A stretch of DNA of 64,000 nucleotides. Origin: Ensifer adhaerens. GTDB lineage: Bacteria; Pseudomonadota; Alphaproteobacteria; Rhizobiales; Rhizobiaceae. Numbering within the stretch: position 1 is the first letter of the stretch; each line of letters starts with the position of its first letter. Position numbers and translations under genes: made by a program. Under the pieces are notes generated by a model, which was not told the DNA's origin, did not search any database, and was given only the letters and a program-made list of their open reading frames with translations. Below, in pieces: positions 27,702 to 36,656 of this stretch. The DNA lies in the NCBI RefSeq assembly GCF_002007205.1, contig NZ_LAZS01000005.1, positions 1,735,836 through 1,799,835 on the forward strand. Reading direction: 5' to 3'.

Positions 27702-28691
27702 ATGAAGAAAGCCCTTGCCGTTCTCGTACTTTTTGCTGCGGTCGTCTGGCTGCTGAACACATCGTTGTTTATCGCGCCGCCTGCAGGCACCGCAAAACTG
27801 CTTGCCCACCGCGGCATGCATCAAACCTATCCGAAGGAGAGCGTCGGCAGGGATACGTGTACGGCCACGATCATAAACACGCCGGAACACCCCTATCTCG
27901 AAAACACGATCGCCTCGATGCAGGCTGCCTTCGACGCTGGCGCCGATGTCGTCGAACTCGACGTGCATCTCACCCCGGACAAACAGTTCGCCGTCTTCCA
28001 CGACTGGACGCTCGATTGCCGGACCGAGGCGAAGGGCGTGACCGAGGAAACGCCGATGGCGACGCTGAAGTCTCTCGACATCGGCTATGGCTATACGGCC
28101 GACGGCGGCAAGACCTTCCCCTTCCGCGGCAAGGGCGTCGGCCAGATGCCGACGCTCGAAGAGGTGCTGGCCGCCCTGCCCGATCGCAAGTTCCTGGTCA
28201 ACTTCAAGAGCCGGCGCGCCGAGGAAGGTGCTGAACTCGCAGCACGGGTCGAAGCGCAGCCGCAATGGCGGGAAGCCGTGTTCGGCGTCTATGGCGGCGA
28301 GGAGCCGACCCGCGAGACGCTGAAACGCCTGCAGGGGATGCGCGGCTACGACCGGACGTCGACGATGGCATGCCTGACCCGCTATCTCGGCTATGGCTGG
28401 ACTGGACTGATGCCGGACGCCTGCAAGAACACGCTGGTGATCGTGCCCGGCAATTATGCGCCGGTTCTGTGGGGCTGGCCCGAGCGTTTCGCTGCCCGCA
28501 TGAAAGCGGCCGGAAGCGAGATCATCCTGCTCGGTCCCTATGGCGGCGGCGATTTCACCACCGGCATCGACACGATGCAGGACCTGGAAATGGTGCCGCC
28601 AGGGTTCTCCGGCTACATCTGGACCAACCGTATCGAGATGATCGGTCCGGCGCTCGCAAAGCGGCAGGTCGCTGACGCCAGCCAGAACTGA
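27702..28691 (+). CDS. Glycerophosphodiester phosphodiesterase family protein
   Basis: A 329-aa GDPD-fold enzyme that hydrolyses glycerophosphodiesters to glycerol-3-phosphate and an alcohol. The N-terminus is a signal peptide or membrane anchor (KKALAVLVLFAAVVWLLN). The catalytic HRGMHQ (about residue 37), the ELDVHLTPD metal site (His of H-L-T) and FHDWTLDC are present. The barrel continues to the WTNRIEMIGP end. The ATG at 27702 follows AGAGGAG. It is divergent from the glutathionyl-hydroquinone reductase and upstream of arsC; no operon is evident. Confidence 0.88.
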   Translation: MKKALAVLVLFAAVVWLLNTSLFIAPPAGTAKLLAHRGMHQTYPKESVGRDTCTATIINTPEHPYLENTIASMQAAFDAGADVVELDVHLTPDKQFAVFHDWTLDCRTEAKGVTEETPMATLKSLDIGYGYTADGGKTFPFRGKGVGQMPTLEEVLAALPDRKFLVNFKSRRAEEGAELAARVEAQPQWREAVFGVYGGEEPTRETLKRLQGMRGYDRTSTMACLTRYLGYGWTGLMPDACKNTLVIVPGNYAPVLWGWPERFAARMKAAGSEIILLGPYGGGDFTTGIDTMQDLEMVPPGFSGYIWTNRIEMIGPALAKRQVADASQN

Positions 28692-28717
28692 CAGCGGATA
28701 CGCCCGACTTGCCTCCG

Positions 28718-28760
28718 GCCGGCTTCGACCCTATGGCTTTGAGCAACCGTCGAAGCTGGC
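28718..28760 (+). terminator. Possible terminator after the glycerophosphodiesterase gene
   Basis: The 12-bp arms GCCGGCTTCGAC and GTCGAAGCTGGC have one mismatch and a 19-nt loop, and lie 26 nt after the stop. No T tract follows, so it is weak. Confidence 0.35.
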
Positions 28761-28796
28761 TGCAACGCCGGCCTTAATCCCGATAAAGGCAAGCGC

Positions 28797-29225
28797 ATGA
28801 ACGTCACGATCTACCACAATCCCGCCTGCGGCACCTCGCGCAACACGTTGGCGATGATCCGCAACGCCGGCATCGAGCCGACGGTGATCGAGTATCTGCA
28901 GGCGCCGCCGTCCCGGCAGGCGCTGGAAAGGATGATTGCGGATGCCGGCCTGGGGGTGCGTGAGGTCATCCGCGAGAAAGGTACGCCCTATGCGGAGCTC
29001 GGGCTCGCCGACCCCAGCGTCAGCGACGAGCGGCTGCTCGACGCGATGATCGCGCATCCGATGCTGATCAACCGTCCCTTCGTGATCACGCCGATGGGCA
29101 CCAGACTGTGCCGCCCGTCAGAACGCGTGCTCGATATCCTGCCAGACACGCACAAGGGGCCATTCTCGAAGGAGGACGGCGAACCGGTTCTGGACGCCGA
29201 GGGAAAGCGCATAGCGGGCGCTTGA
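28797..29225 (+). CDS. arsC: Glutaredoxin-dependent arsenate reductase (ArsC family)
   Basis: A 142-aa protein of the ArsC/Spx thioredoxin-like fold. The catalytic cysteine is Cys11 in HNPACGTSR, and the C-terminal RPFVITPMGTRLCRPSERVL contains the Arg residues that bind arsenate. The family reduces arsenate to arsenite with glutathione and glutaredoxin. No ars efflux or regulator gene is adjacent. The gene stands alone between the glycerophosphodiesterase gene and era, convergent with era, and followed by a hairpin. Confidence 0.9.
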   Translation: MNVTIYHNPACGTSRNTLAMIRNAGIEPTVIEYLQAPPSRQALERMIADAGLGVREVIREKGTPYAELGLADPSVSDERLLDAMIAHPMLINRPFVITPMGTRLCRPSERVLDILPDTHKGPFSKEDGEPVLDAEGKRIAGA

Positions 29226-29250
29226 GACCGCTTGCGGCGGTGAGTGTCAT

Positions 29251-29272
29251 GGCACCCGTTTTAACGGGTGCC
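29251..29272. terminator. Hairpin between convergent arsC and era
   Basis: A perfect 10-bp stem (arms GGCACCCGTT and AACGGGTGCC) with a 2-nt loop TT sits 25 nt after the arsC stop and 34 nt from the era stop; it could serve both strands. Confidence 0.6.
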
Positions 29273-29306
29273 GAGAAACATCACACCGAATGGTGCGCGT
29301 GCGGCC

Positions 29307-30236
29307 CTATCGTGGAAATTCGAGGCCCATTTCGCGGAAGCGCTCCGGGTCGTCACCCCAGTTCTCGCGCACCTTGACGAACAGGAACAGGTGCACCGGC
29401 TGCTCGAGGATCTCGGAGATTTCCTTGCGCGATGCCGTCGAGATCGCCTTGATGGCGTCGCCGTTCTTACCGAGCGCGATCTTCTTCTGGCTCTCGCGCT
29501 CGACATAGATCACCTGCTCGATGCGCACCGAGCCGTCCTTGCGCTCTTCCCACTTCTCGGTTTCCACATGCGAGGCATAGGGAAGTTCCTGGTGCAGCCG
29601 CAGGAACAGCTTTTCGCGGGTGATTTCGGCCGCAAGCTGGCGCATCGGCAGATCGGAGATCTGGTCCTCCGGATAGTACCAGGGGCCCTCAGGCAACGTC
29701 TCGGCCAGGTAATCCATCAGGTCCTTGCAGCCCGAGCCGTTCAAGGCCGAGATCATGAAGGTGCGCTCGAATTTGATCATCTCGTTGGCCGCCGCCGCAA
29801 GCTTCAACAGATCCTCGGGACGCACCTGGTCGATTTTGTTCAGAACCAGGATCTTCGGCTGGTGGACTTCCTTGAGCCCTTCGAGGATCGCTTCCGCGTC
29901 GCCCTTCAGGCCGCGTTCGCTATCGATCAGGAACATGATCACGTCCGCATCCTTGGCGCCGCCCCAGGCGGTCGTGACCATGGCGCGGTCGAGCCGGCGG
30001 CGCGGCTTGAAGATGCCGGGCGTGTCCATGAAAACGATCTGGGCGTTGTCGTGAATGGCGATGCCACGCACGATCGCGCGCGTCGTCTGCACCTTGTGGC
30101 TGACGATCGAAACCTTGGCGCCGACGAGGCGGTTGACCAGGGTCGACTTGCCTGCGTTGGTCGCGCCGATCATCGCCACGAAGCCCGAGTGGGTCGGCGC
30201 GCCTTCGGCGGCCGTATCTTTTTCCATGTCCGTCAT
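29307..30236 (-). CDS. era: GTPase Era
   Basis: A 309-aa ribosome-assembly GTPase that binds the 3' end of 16S rRNA. All GTPase motifs are clear: GATNAGKST (G1), DTPG (G3), NKID (G4) and SALNG (G5). The KH domain is at about residues 210-290, containing VIYVERESQKKIALGKNGDA. It begins 8 nt downstream of the rnc stop, in the lepB-rnc-era order typical of alphaproteobacteria. Starts at 30236 or 30227 are both possible; the former has GACGGAAA upstream. Confidence 0.96.
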   Translation of the reverse strand: MTDMEKDTAAEGAPTHSGFVAMIGATNAGKSTLVNRLVGAKVSIVSHKVQTTRAIVRGIAIHDNAQIVFMDTPGIFKPRRRLDRAMVTTAWGGAKDADVIMFLIDSERGLKGDAEAILEGLKEVHQPKILVLNKIDQVRPEDLLKLAAAANEMIKFERTFMISALNGSGCKDLMDYLAETLPEGPWYYPEDQISDLPMRQLAAEITREKLFLRLHQELPYASHVETEKWEERKDGSVRIEQVIYVERESQKKIALGKNGDAIKAISTASRKEISEILEQPVHLFLFVKVRENWGDDPERFREMGLEFPR

Positions 30237-30244
30237 GTTTTCCG

Positions 30245-30964
30245 TCAATTTCCGGCGGAACTCTTCCGCCACACGCCTTCGCGTTCCAATAATTTCGTCG
30301 CGGCCACCTGCTCGGCGCCGCGCTTGGATCTGTCCGTTCCGGTCTCCGGCGCAACGCCCGCGACTTCGACGGTTACCGTGAAGCGGGGGTCGTGGTCGGG
30401 GCCGGAACGCTCATCCGTCCGGTAGGCCGGCGCGATGCCGAACTTGGCGTGCGCCCATTCCTGTAATTCGGTCTTTGCATCGCGACGCGCCCCGTCGGCG
30501 CGCACCGCGCGATCTTTCCAATGACGCAGTACGAAGCCGCGGGCAGCTTCGAGACCGCCATCGAGATAAATGGCGGCAATCAGCGACTCTACCACATCGG
30601 CGCGTACATTCATCATCGCCTTGCCGGTTATCTTCTTGACGTCCGAGCCGGTGCGGATGAACTGATGCAGCTCCAGGTCGTCGGCGACCTTCGCGCAGCT
30701 TTCGGCGCTGACGAGCTGGTTCAGCCGGACCGAAAGCTCGCCCTCGTTGGCATCGCGGAAGGTCTGGAACAGAAGCTCCGCCACGCAAAGCCCGAGCACG
30801 CGGTCGCCGAGGAATTCGAGGCGCTGATAGTTGGAGCCCTTGGCGCTGCGCGCGCTGGAATGGGTGAGCGCCCGGTCAAGGCGCTCCTTCTCCGTGAACT
30901 GGTAACCGATCACGGCCTCAAGCTTTACCCGATCCTCCGCGCCCAGCGACCGAGACTTCATCAT
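30245..30964 (-). CDS. rnc: Ribonuclease III
   Basis: A 239-aa double-strand RNA endonuclease for rRNA and mRNA processing. The signature motif NYQRLEFLGDRVLGL with the metal-binding Glu and Asp residues is at about residue 45, and the second acidic site ADVVESLIAAIYLDGG follows. The C-terminal dsRBD is at about residues 165-235 (TELQEWAHAKFGIAPAYRT and the following GPDHDPRFTV). Its ATGATG start overlaps the lepB stop by 4 nt (ATGA), a sign of translational coupling. Confidence 0.96.
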   Translation of the reverse strand: MMKSRSLGAEDRVKLEAVIGYQFTEKERLDRALTHSSARSAKGSNYQRLEFLGDRVLGLCVAELLFQTFRDANEGELSVRLNQLVSAESCAKVADDLELHQFIRTGSDVKKITGKAMMNVRADVVESLIAAIYLDGGLEAARGFVLRHWKDRAVRADGARRDAKTELQEWAHAKFGIAPAYRTDERSGPDHDPRFTVTVEVAGVAPETGTDRSKRGAEQVAATKLLEREGVWRKSSAGN

Positions 30965-31704
30965 TCGACCGCCTTGAACAGACGGTCGTAGCGCAGGTTC
31001 GCCGGCCACTTCCACACTTCGCGGAACGAAGTGTCGTTGCCCAGCGAGAAGAAGATCATGCTGGCGCGGCCGACAAGGTTTTCAGCGGGCACGAAGCCAA
31101 CGTCGAAGCGGCTGTCGGCCGAGTTGTCGCGGTTGTCGCCCATCATGAAATAGTGGCCCTCAGGCACGATGAATTCGCGCGTGTTGTCGCCACGCGAATC
31201 CGGGAACTGGTCGAGCGTGTCGTAGGATACGCCGTTGTCCATCGTTTCGCGGAAAACCGGAACGTCGCCGCCGGTGTCGTACTGGTCATCGGCGCGGAAG
31301 GCGCCGTCCGGCGCGCGCTCGATCGGCTTGTCGTTGATGTAGAGGATGCTGTTGCGCACCTGGACGCGGTCGCCCGGCAGACCGACGAGGCGCTTGATGT
31401 AGTCGATATCCGGGTTCGGCGGGAAGCGGAAGACGACGATATCGCCGCGCTTCGGTTCGCTTGCGAAAATGCGTCCGGAGAAGAGATCGGGCGAGAGCGG
31501 CAGCGAGTACTTGGAGAAGCCGTAGGCGAACTTGTTGACGAAGATGTAGTCGCCGACGAGCAGCGTCGGCATCATCGAGCCCGAGGGGATGGTGAAGGGC
31601 TGGAAGAGAACCGTACGGATGACCACGGCCAGGAGCAACGCCTGGATGACGACCTTCACGTTCTCCCAGAGGCCGCTCTGCTTCGCTTCTGTCTTTTCTG
31701 CCAC
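30961..31704 (-). CDS. lepB: Signal peptidase I
   Basis: A 247-aa type I signal peptidase, an inner-membrane protease that removes signal peptides from exported proteins. The N-terminal anchor VKVVIQALLLAVVIRTVLF (about residues 15-33) is followed by the catalytic Ser in PSGSMMPTLLVGDY and the Lys in RGDIVVFRFPPNPDIDYIKR (the catalytic YIKR); box E is GDNRDNSADSR. I chose the GTG at 31704 with AAGGAAG at the right distance; the ATG at 31725 has none and 247 aa is the family length. Confidence 0.95.
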   Translation of the reverse strand: MAEKTEAKQSGLWENVKVVIQALLLAVVIRTVLFQPFTIPSGSMMPTLLVGDYIFVNKFAYGFSKYSLPLSPDLFSGRIFASEPKRGDIVVFRFPPNPDIDYIKRLVGLPGDRVQVRNSILYINDKPIERAPDGAFRADDQYDTGGDVPVFRETMDNGVSYDTLDQFPDSRGDNTREFIVPEGHYFMMGDNRDNSADSRFDVGFVPAENLVGRASMIFFSLGNDTSFREVWKWPANLRYDRLFKAVE

Positions 31705-31864
31705 GCTACTGTCTTCCTTTATCATCGCAACGCCCGCCCGGGGCCCGCTCTCAACTTTCGTCCGCACTCTCGGTCCGGCTTTGGACTGCGCGCAATCCCG
31801 GTCTCATATGCTGCAAACCGCCGCCCCTTCAATCGGTCGGGGCCGGTTTTTCCAGCGGAATGCT

Positions 31865-32284
31865 CTAAACCGTTCCCTCAACCGGGGCAACGGGCAGCGC
31901 CTCGATAATCACGAAGGCCTGGGCCAGGGGAAAATCATCGGTAATCGTCAGGTGAATGGCGGCTCGATGATGCGGCGGCAGCATCTGCTCCAGACGCGCG
32001 GCCGCACCGCCGGTCAGGTTCATTGTCGGCTTGCCGCCGGGCAAATTGATGACGCCCATATCCTTCCAGAAGACGCCCTGCGCGAGCCCCGTGCCGAGCG
32101 CCTTAGAACAGGCTTCCTTGGCGGCGAAGCGTTTGGCGTAGGACGCCGCGCGGTTCTTCCGCCCCTCGGACTTTGCAATCTCGATCTCGGTGAAACAGCG
32201 CTGAACGAAGCGCTCGCCGAAACGGGAAAGCGAGTTTTCGATCCGCCTGATATCGATCAGATCGCTGCCTATGCCTATGATCAT
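31865..32284 (-). CDS. acpS: Holo-[acyl-carrier-protein] synthase
   Basis: A 139-aa 4'-phosphopantetheinyl transferase that activates acyl carrier protein. The metal-binding [13 protein letters not shown] start and the [15 protein letters not shown] motif are intact. It overlaps the DUF2062 gene by 4 nt (ATGA), so the two are translationally coupled; lepB follows after 160 nt. In many relatives pdxJ lies before acpS; here DUF2062 takes that place. Confidence 0.95.
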   Translation of the reverse strand: MIIGIGSDLIDIRRIENSLSRFGERFVQRCFTEIEIAKSEGRKNRAASYAKRFAAKEACSKALGTGLAQGVFWKDMGVINLPGGKPTMNLTGGAAARLEQMLPPHHRAAIHLTITDDFPLAQAFVIIEALPVAPVEGTV

Positions 32285-32835
32285 GAAGAGGATCCGAGCT
32301 TCTTGGTGCGTGCCCGGCGGCGCTTCTGGAAGAGCCGGGCTGCCTGATAGGCCGCGATGTAGGAAAGGACGGCGCCGGCTGCCGCCAGAGGCAGTGACCC
32401 GACCAGCATCGGCTTGAACACCGGGCCCCAGAGGGCCGGAAGATCAAGGTGCTCGACCATGCGCATGACGTCCGACGGACTGGCGGCATGAGCGCTCTCC
32501 ACGCCGAGGATTGCCGTCCCGAGTTCGTAGGACGCCGTCAGGATCATCGGGATGGTCACAGGGTTGGCGAGCGCCGTGGTGATCGCCGCCGCGACGAGAT
32601 TGCCCGACAACAGGAAAGCGAGCGCAACGGCAATAATGATGTGCAGGCCGAAAAACGGCGTGAAGGACGAAGCGGCACCCGCCGCCACGCCGACGGCAAT
32701 CGAATGCGGTGTCGACGAAAGACGCAACACGCGCAGCGCCACATAACGCAGGCCGCGCGCAAAACCCTTGCGCGGCCAAACGATGGACCGCAGCCTTTCG
32801 GAAATCGTGACCGGTTTTCTGCGCCTGAATAACAT
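32281..32835 (-). CDS. DUF2062 membrane protein
   Basis: A 184-aa protein with a short basic N-terminus ([20 protein letters not shown]), then the DUF2062 core: [20 protein letters not shown], a hydrophobic hairpin ([20 protein letters not shown]) and [19 protein letters not shown], with another membrane helix near the C-terminus and a basic tail. DUF2062 proteins have unknown function but are common beside envelope or acyl-lipid genes. It is the first gene before acpS, overlapping by 4 nt. The ATG at 32835 is preferred over the ATG at 32877. Confidence 0.88.
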   Translation of the reverse strand: MLFRRRKPVTISERLRSIVWPRKGFARGLRYVALRVLRLSSTPHSIAVGVAAGAASSFTPFFGLHIIIAVALAFLLSGNLVAAAITTALANPVTIPMILTASYELGTAILGVESAHAASPSDVMRMVEHLDLPALWGPVFKPMLVGSLPLAAAGAVLSYIAAYQAARLFQKRRRARTKKLGSSS

Positions 32836-33023
32836 TATGCCGTCATGACCGCGTCTTGAAGCCGTCAGCCGGCACAAGACCGCGCGTCCGCCTGTTTGCT
32901 GGCCGCAAGATAGGCGTCCTGCCTGTCGCTTGCAACCCGCTCAGGCGCCGCGCGCATGTCGCAGGCGAGCCATCCACCGAACGCATGGCTCGGCATCCCG
33001 CCAGAAGACGGGACACGGCGAAC

Positions 33024-33173
33024 TTAGTAGTTGCGGAACAGGCCGCGATCGATCTGGCGCTGACGGTACTCGAGGTCGATCCGGTCGACCGAGCTATTGA
33101 GATAGGCGAGCTCACGCTCTTCCTGAGTGGGGACGCGCAGAGCGCGGGTGATCTTCTTCAACTGATTAAACAT
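33024..33173 (-). CDS. DUF3563 small protein (49 aa)
   Basis: A very short gene of 49 codons: starts MFNQLKKITRALRVPTQEER, continues AYLNSSVDRIDLEYRQRQID and ends RGLFRNY. The VPTxEExELAYLNxSVDxxDLExRxRxID pattern is the DUF3563 family, a conserved proteobacterial microprotein of unknown function, probably helical. AGAGGTT lies about 8-14 nt upstream of the ATG at 33173. It sits alone between the DUF2062 gene and the 3' end of relA, all on the minus strand. Confidence 0.85.
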   Translation of the reverse strand: MFNQLKKITRALRVPTQEERELAYLNSSVDRIDLEYRQRQIDRGLFRNY

Positions 33174-33337
33174 GGCAAACCTCTTTGTTTACCTCCCGAC
33201 GAGAAGATAGTTTAGAGGTCCCTGTTCCACCAGAGCCAGGAAATGACGGCAGCCATGCGCGGCTGGCATAGCTTGCCGCTTCGCCATGCGCAGCCTGCCT
33301 GTTTTGAAGGCATTTGCGCATGGCGTGGTCAATCGGC

Positions 33338-35572
33338 TCACTCAAACAGGCGCTTCACCATGGAGACGCTCGGCAGTTCCTTGAGCTGCGTAATCAGGTG
33401 GTTGAGCTGGCGCAGATCCCAGACTTCGAGGTCGAACTGCAGTTCGCTGAAGTCGGCAGCCACACGCCCCATCGAAAGAGTCCGGATGTTGACGTCGCTG
33501 GTGGCGATCGCCTGGGCCACCTCGGCCAGCGTCCCCGGCTCGTTCAGGGCGCTGATCGCGATGCGGGCGATAAAGCGGCTGCTGTTGGCCTCGTCCAGAT
33601 CCCAGCGCACGTCGATCCAGCGCTCCGGCTCGTCATCGAACTTCTGCAGGATCGGCGACTGGATCGGATAGATGGTGATCCCCTTGTCCTTCTCCATGAT
33701 GCCGACGATGCGGTCCCCGGGGATCGCCCCGGCCGGGCTGAAATGCACCTCGGCATTGCCGGAAAGGCCGCGGATCGGCAGGGCCTCGGGGCCTTCGGCC
33801 TGAACCACGCCGTTGGCATCCTTGCCGCGGCCCGGCAGCTTGAAGACCATGCCGGCTGCACTGCGCATGTTGAACCAGCCATCGTCGGCGCTGGGCTTTA
33901 CCGTCACCCGCTCGTCCTGATGATCCGGGAACACGGCGCGCAGCACGTCGAGCGAGGAAAGCTCGCCGCGGCCGACGGACGCGATCGCATCTTCCACTTC
34001 CTTCTGACCAAGCCGATGCAGCGCCGGCTTCAGCGCCTCGCGCGAAAAAGTCTTGCCGGCGCGTTCGAATGTGCGCTCCAGAATGCGGTAACCGAGGCCG
34101 GCATATTGCTTGCGGATGGCCGCACGCGTCGCGCGGCGGATCGCCGAGCGGGCCTTGCCGGTGACGACGATTTCTTCCCAGGCCGGCGGCGGCACCTGGA
34201 TGCCCGAGCGGATGATTTCCACCTCGTCGCCGTTGTTGAGGCGGGTGACCAGCGGCATGATGCGGCCGTTGATCTTGGCGCCGACGCAGGTGTCGCCGAT
34301 GTTGGTGTGGACGGCATAGGCAAAGTCGATCGGCGTCGCGCCACGCGGCAGCGCAATCAGCTGGCCCTTGGGCGTGAAGCAGAACACCTGGTCCTGGAAG
34401 AGTTCGAGCTTGGTATGCTCCAGGAACTCTTCGGGGTTGTCACCCTCGGCAAGCGATTCGATCGTGCGCCGCAGCCAGGAATAGGCGTTCGACGTCGGCG
34501 AAAGCGCCTGGTCCGCCGATGCGCCCTCCTTCCCCTCCCCGTCCTTGTAGAGCGAGTGCGCCGCGATACCGTATTCGGCAATATCGTTCATCCGGCGGGT
34601 GCGGATCTGCAGCTCGATGCGCTGGCGCGACGGACCGACGATGGTGGTGTGGATCGACTGGTAATCGTTCTGCTTCGGCGTCGAAATGTAATCCTTGAAG
34701 CGGCCGGGAACGACGCGCCACCGCGTATGGACGATGCCGAGCGCCCGGTAGCAGGACGGGATATCGTCGACGATGAGGCGGAAGCCCCAGACATCAGACA
34801 ATTGCTCGAAGGACAGCGACTTCGACTGCATCTTGCGGAAGACCGAATAGGGCTTCTTCTGCCGGCCCTTGACCTGCGCCGCCTTCAGGCCTTCGGCCTG
34901 AAGCAGCTCCCTGAGTTCGTCCTCGATCTTCTTGATCAGGCCCTCGTTGCGCTCGGACAATTCCTCCAGCCGCCGCGTGACCGTCTCGAACGCCTCGGGG
35001 TTGATGTGGCGGAAGGAGAGGTTTTCGAGCTCCTCGCGCATGTCCTGCATACCCATGCGGCCGGCAAGCGGCGCATAGATATCCATCGTCTCCTCGGAGA
35101 TGCGGGCGCGCTTTTCCGCCGACATGTGGTCGAGCGTGCGCATATTGTGCAGGCGGTCTGCAAGCTTGACGAGCAGCACGCGCACGTCGTCCGAAATGGC
35201 AAGCAGCAGCTTGCGCAGGTTTTCGGCCTGCTTGGCTTTCTTGGTGACGAGATCGAGCTTCTTGATCTTCGTCAGCCCTTCGACGAGCGCACCGATATCC
35301 TCGCCGAAGAGATCGTCGATCTCCTGCCGCGTCGCCGTCGTGTCCTCGATCGTATCGTGCAGCAGCGCGACGGCGATGGTCGACTCGTCGAGACGCATCT
35401 CGGTCAGGATCGCCGCCACCTCCAGAGGATGGGATATGTAGGGATCGCCGCTTGCCCGCTTCTGCTGGCCATGCTTCTGCATCGCATAGACGTAGGCCTT
35501 GTTGAGCAAGGCTTCATTGACGTCGGGCTTGTACTTCTGCACGCGCTCAACGAGCTCGTATTGGCGCATCAT
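33338..35572 (-). CDS. relA: Bifunctional (p)ppGpp synthetase/hydrolase (RelA/SpoT, Rsh)
   Basis: A 744-aa stringent-response enzyme. The N-terminal HD hydrolase has GDPYISHPLEVAAILTEMRL and ALLHDTIEDT (about residues 42-75); both catalytic parts are intact. The synthetase region includes DYISTPKQNDYQSIHTTIVG and LQIRTRRMNDIAEYGIAAH (about residues 290-340). TGS (FCFTPKGQLIALPRGATPID, about residue 400) and a C-terminal ACT domain (about residues 665-744) follow. Rhizobia usually have this one bifunctional enzyme. ATGATG start at 35572, preceded by GAGGACC; rpoZ lies upstream on the same strand. Confidence 0.96.
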   Translation of the reverse strand: MMRQYELVERVQKYKPDVNEALLNKAYVYAMQKHGQQKRASGDPYISHPLEVAAILTEMRLDESTIAVALLHDTIEDTTATRQEIDDLFGEDIGALVEGLTKIKKLDLVTKKAKQAENLRKLLLAISDDVRVLLVKLADRLHNMRTLDHMSAEKRARISEETMDIYAPLAGRMGMQDMREELENLSFRHINPEAFETVTRRLEELSERNEGLIKKIEDELRELLQAEGLKAAQVKGRQKKPYSVFRKMQSKSLSFEQLSDVWGFRLIVDDIPSCYRALGIVHTRWRVVPGRFKDYISTPKQNDYQSIHTTIVGPSRQRIELQIRTRRMNDIAEYGIAAHSLYKDGEGKEGASADQALSPTSNAYSWLRRTIESLAEGDNPEEFLEHTKLELFQDQVFCFTPKGQLIALPRGATPIDFAYAVHTNIGDTCVGAKINGRIMPLVTRLNNGDEVEIIRSGIQVPPPAWEEIVVTGKARSAIRRATRAAIRKQYAGLGYRILERTFERAGKTFSREALKPALHRLGQKEVEDAIASVGRGELSSLDVLRAVFPDHQDERVTVKPSADDGWFNMRSAAGMVFKLPGRGKDANGVVQAEGPEALPIRGLSGNAEVHFSPAGAIPGDRIVGIMEKDKGITIYPIQSPILQKFDDEPERWIDVRWDLDEANSSRFIARIAISALNEPGTLAEVAQAIATSDVNIRTLSMGRVAADFSELQFDLEVWDLRQLNHLITQLKELPSVSMVKRLFE

Positions 35573-35650
35573 TCGCTGGCGGTCCTCTAGATCAGGAAGA
35601 TTTCAGGGCGAAGCGACCTGAAATCATGAACGCGATCGTCACTCATCAGG

Positions 35651-35700
35651 TAGAGCGGGATGCGGGCGGAAAACCGCATACATTTCCTCATCCCGCTCTA
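35651..35700. repeat. Rhizobial palindromic repeat (50 bp)
   Basis: The perfect 12-bp arms TAGAGCGGGATG and CATCCCGCTCTA enclose a core with GGCGGAAAACCGC followed by ATACATTTCC. The core CGGAAAACCGC is shared with the repeats at 16046-16147 although the outer arms differ, suggesting one family with swapped ends. It lies between the rpoZ terminator and the relA start. Confidence 0.75.
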
Positions 35701-35710
35701 GAAGAAATCA

Positions 35711-35745
35711 ATAAAAAAGTGCGCCAATCATACGAGTGGCGCACT
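35711..35745 (-). terminator. rpoZ terminator
   Basis: The 9-bp arms AGTGCGCCA and TGGCGCACT have a 10-nt loop and, on the minus strand, are followed directly by a T-run (TTTTTTAT). It lies about 40 nt beyond the rpoZ stop and is a classic intrinsic terminator. Confidence 0.85.
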
Positions 35746-35785
35746 GCTTTGAAAACACGTGGGAACGGGCGTTCCGCGACGGATC

Positions 35786-36193
35786 TCAGTAGTCGTCGCT
35801 CTTTTCCGGCGGAACCAGGCCTTCGATGCCGGCCAGCAGTTCTTCTTCCGACATCCGGTCGAAGGTGATGGCTTCCGGCTGATCTTCGTCTTCGGCAACT
35901 TCGGCAAACGTCGTCTCGGCGTCCGTCTGAAGCAGCGAAGCCGGATCGGGCTCGGGCTCGTCCACTTCGACATGCTTCTGCAGCGAGTGGATCAGATCTT
36001 CCTTAAGGTCGCCGGGAGACAGCGTCTCGTCTGCGATCTCGCGGAGCGCGACGACGGGGTTCTTGTCGTTGTCGCGATCGATGGTGATGGCGGCGCCCTG
36101 GGAAATCAGGCGCGCGCGGTGGCTGGCAAGCAGAACGAGTTCGAAACGGTTATCGACCTTGTCGATGCAATCTTCGACGGTGACGCGGGCCAT
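35786..36193 (-). CDS. rpoZ: DNA-directed RNA polymerase omega subunit
   Basis: A 135-aa omega subunit. The start [20 protein letters not shown] and the helix [17 protein letters not shown] are canonical, with [13 protein letters not shown] completing the conserved part (about residues 1-65). The rest is an acidic tail typical of alphaproteobacterial omega proteins. Omega also forms part of the (p)ppGpp site of RNA polymerase, and it is encoded here next to relA, which makes (p)ppGpp. The ATG at 36193 is well placed; a longer frame upstream is unsupported. Confidence 0.95.
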   Translation of the reverse strand: MARVTVEDCIDKVDNRFELVLLASHRARLISQGAAITIDRDNDKNPVVALREIADETLSPGDLKEDLIHSLQKHVEVDEPEPDPASLLQTDAETTFAEVAEDEDQPEAITFDRMSEEELLAGIEGLVPPEKSDDY

Positions 36194-36656
36194 TGCCTGT
36201 CCTTTTGGGCTCGAAGCGCGGCGGCATCGCCGCTGCACGGATTGACAACACGAAACCGGAGCAGTCGCCTGACGGCGCCTCATCGGGTCCGATTTCTGGA
36301 ATTAAGCGCCCGGATACAATCAAAACAAGGCAAGTTCAAGTTTTTCCTTCAAGGGACGCTCACGTAACGTCACACTTCGTGATAAAATGCGATCCGAATG
36401 GGCTGGAAACGGCGCTCACACACTACGGTTGCATTTTTAGGCGGAAAATGAAGCCCCTGATGGAAAAGGCGACCCTGAGGTGTGGACGATCTATAGCAAC
36501 TGCTAAAACTAGCTATATTCGCAAACGCGCGGCTGGAATAATGCAATACATAAGCTACATTATTTGCCATATCAGCAATTATTAATGTAATCGACTTACT
36601 TTTGCGCAGCCGCCGGCAGGCGGTCTTTGACGCGCCGCCATTGAAAAGGAAAGACG
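36194..36656. other. Intergenic region rpoZ to NYN gene, AT-rich, no gene seen
   Basis: 463 nt, clearly more AT-rich than its neighbours from about 36470 on. No open frame has a ribosome site or family resemblance. An inverted repeat TACATTA...TAATGTA (36556-36562 and 36583-36589) lies 68-101 bp before the NYN start and may be an operator. The two genes diverge, so both promoters must lie here. Confidence 0.5.

Noticed and set aside
33314..35590. 758-aa plus-strand open frame over relA
   Set aside because: Antisense shadow of a full-length, domain-complete RelA/SpoT gene.
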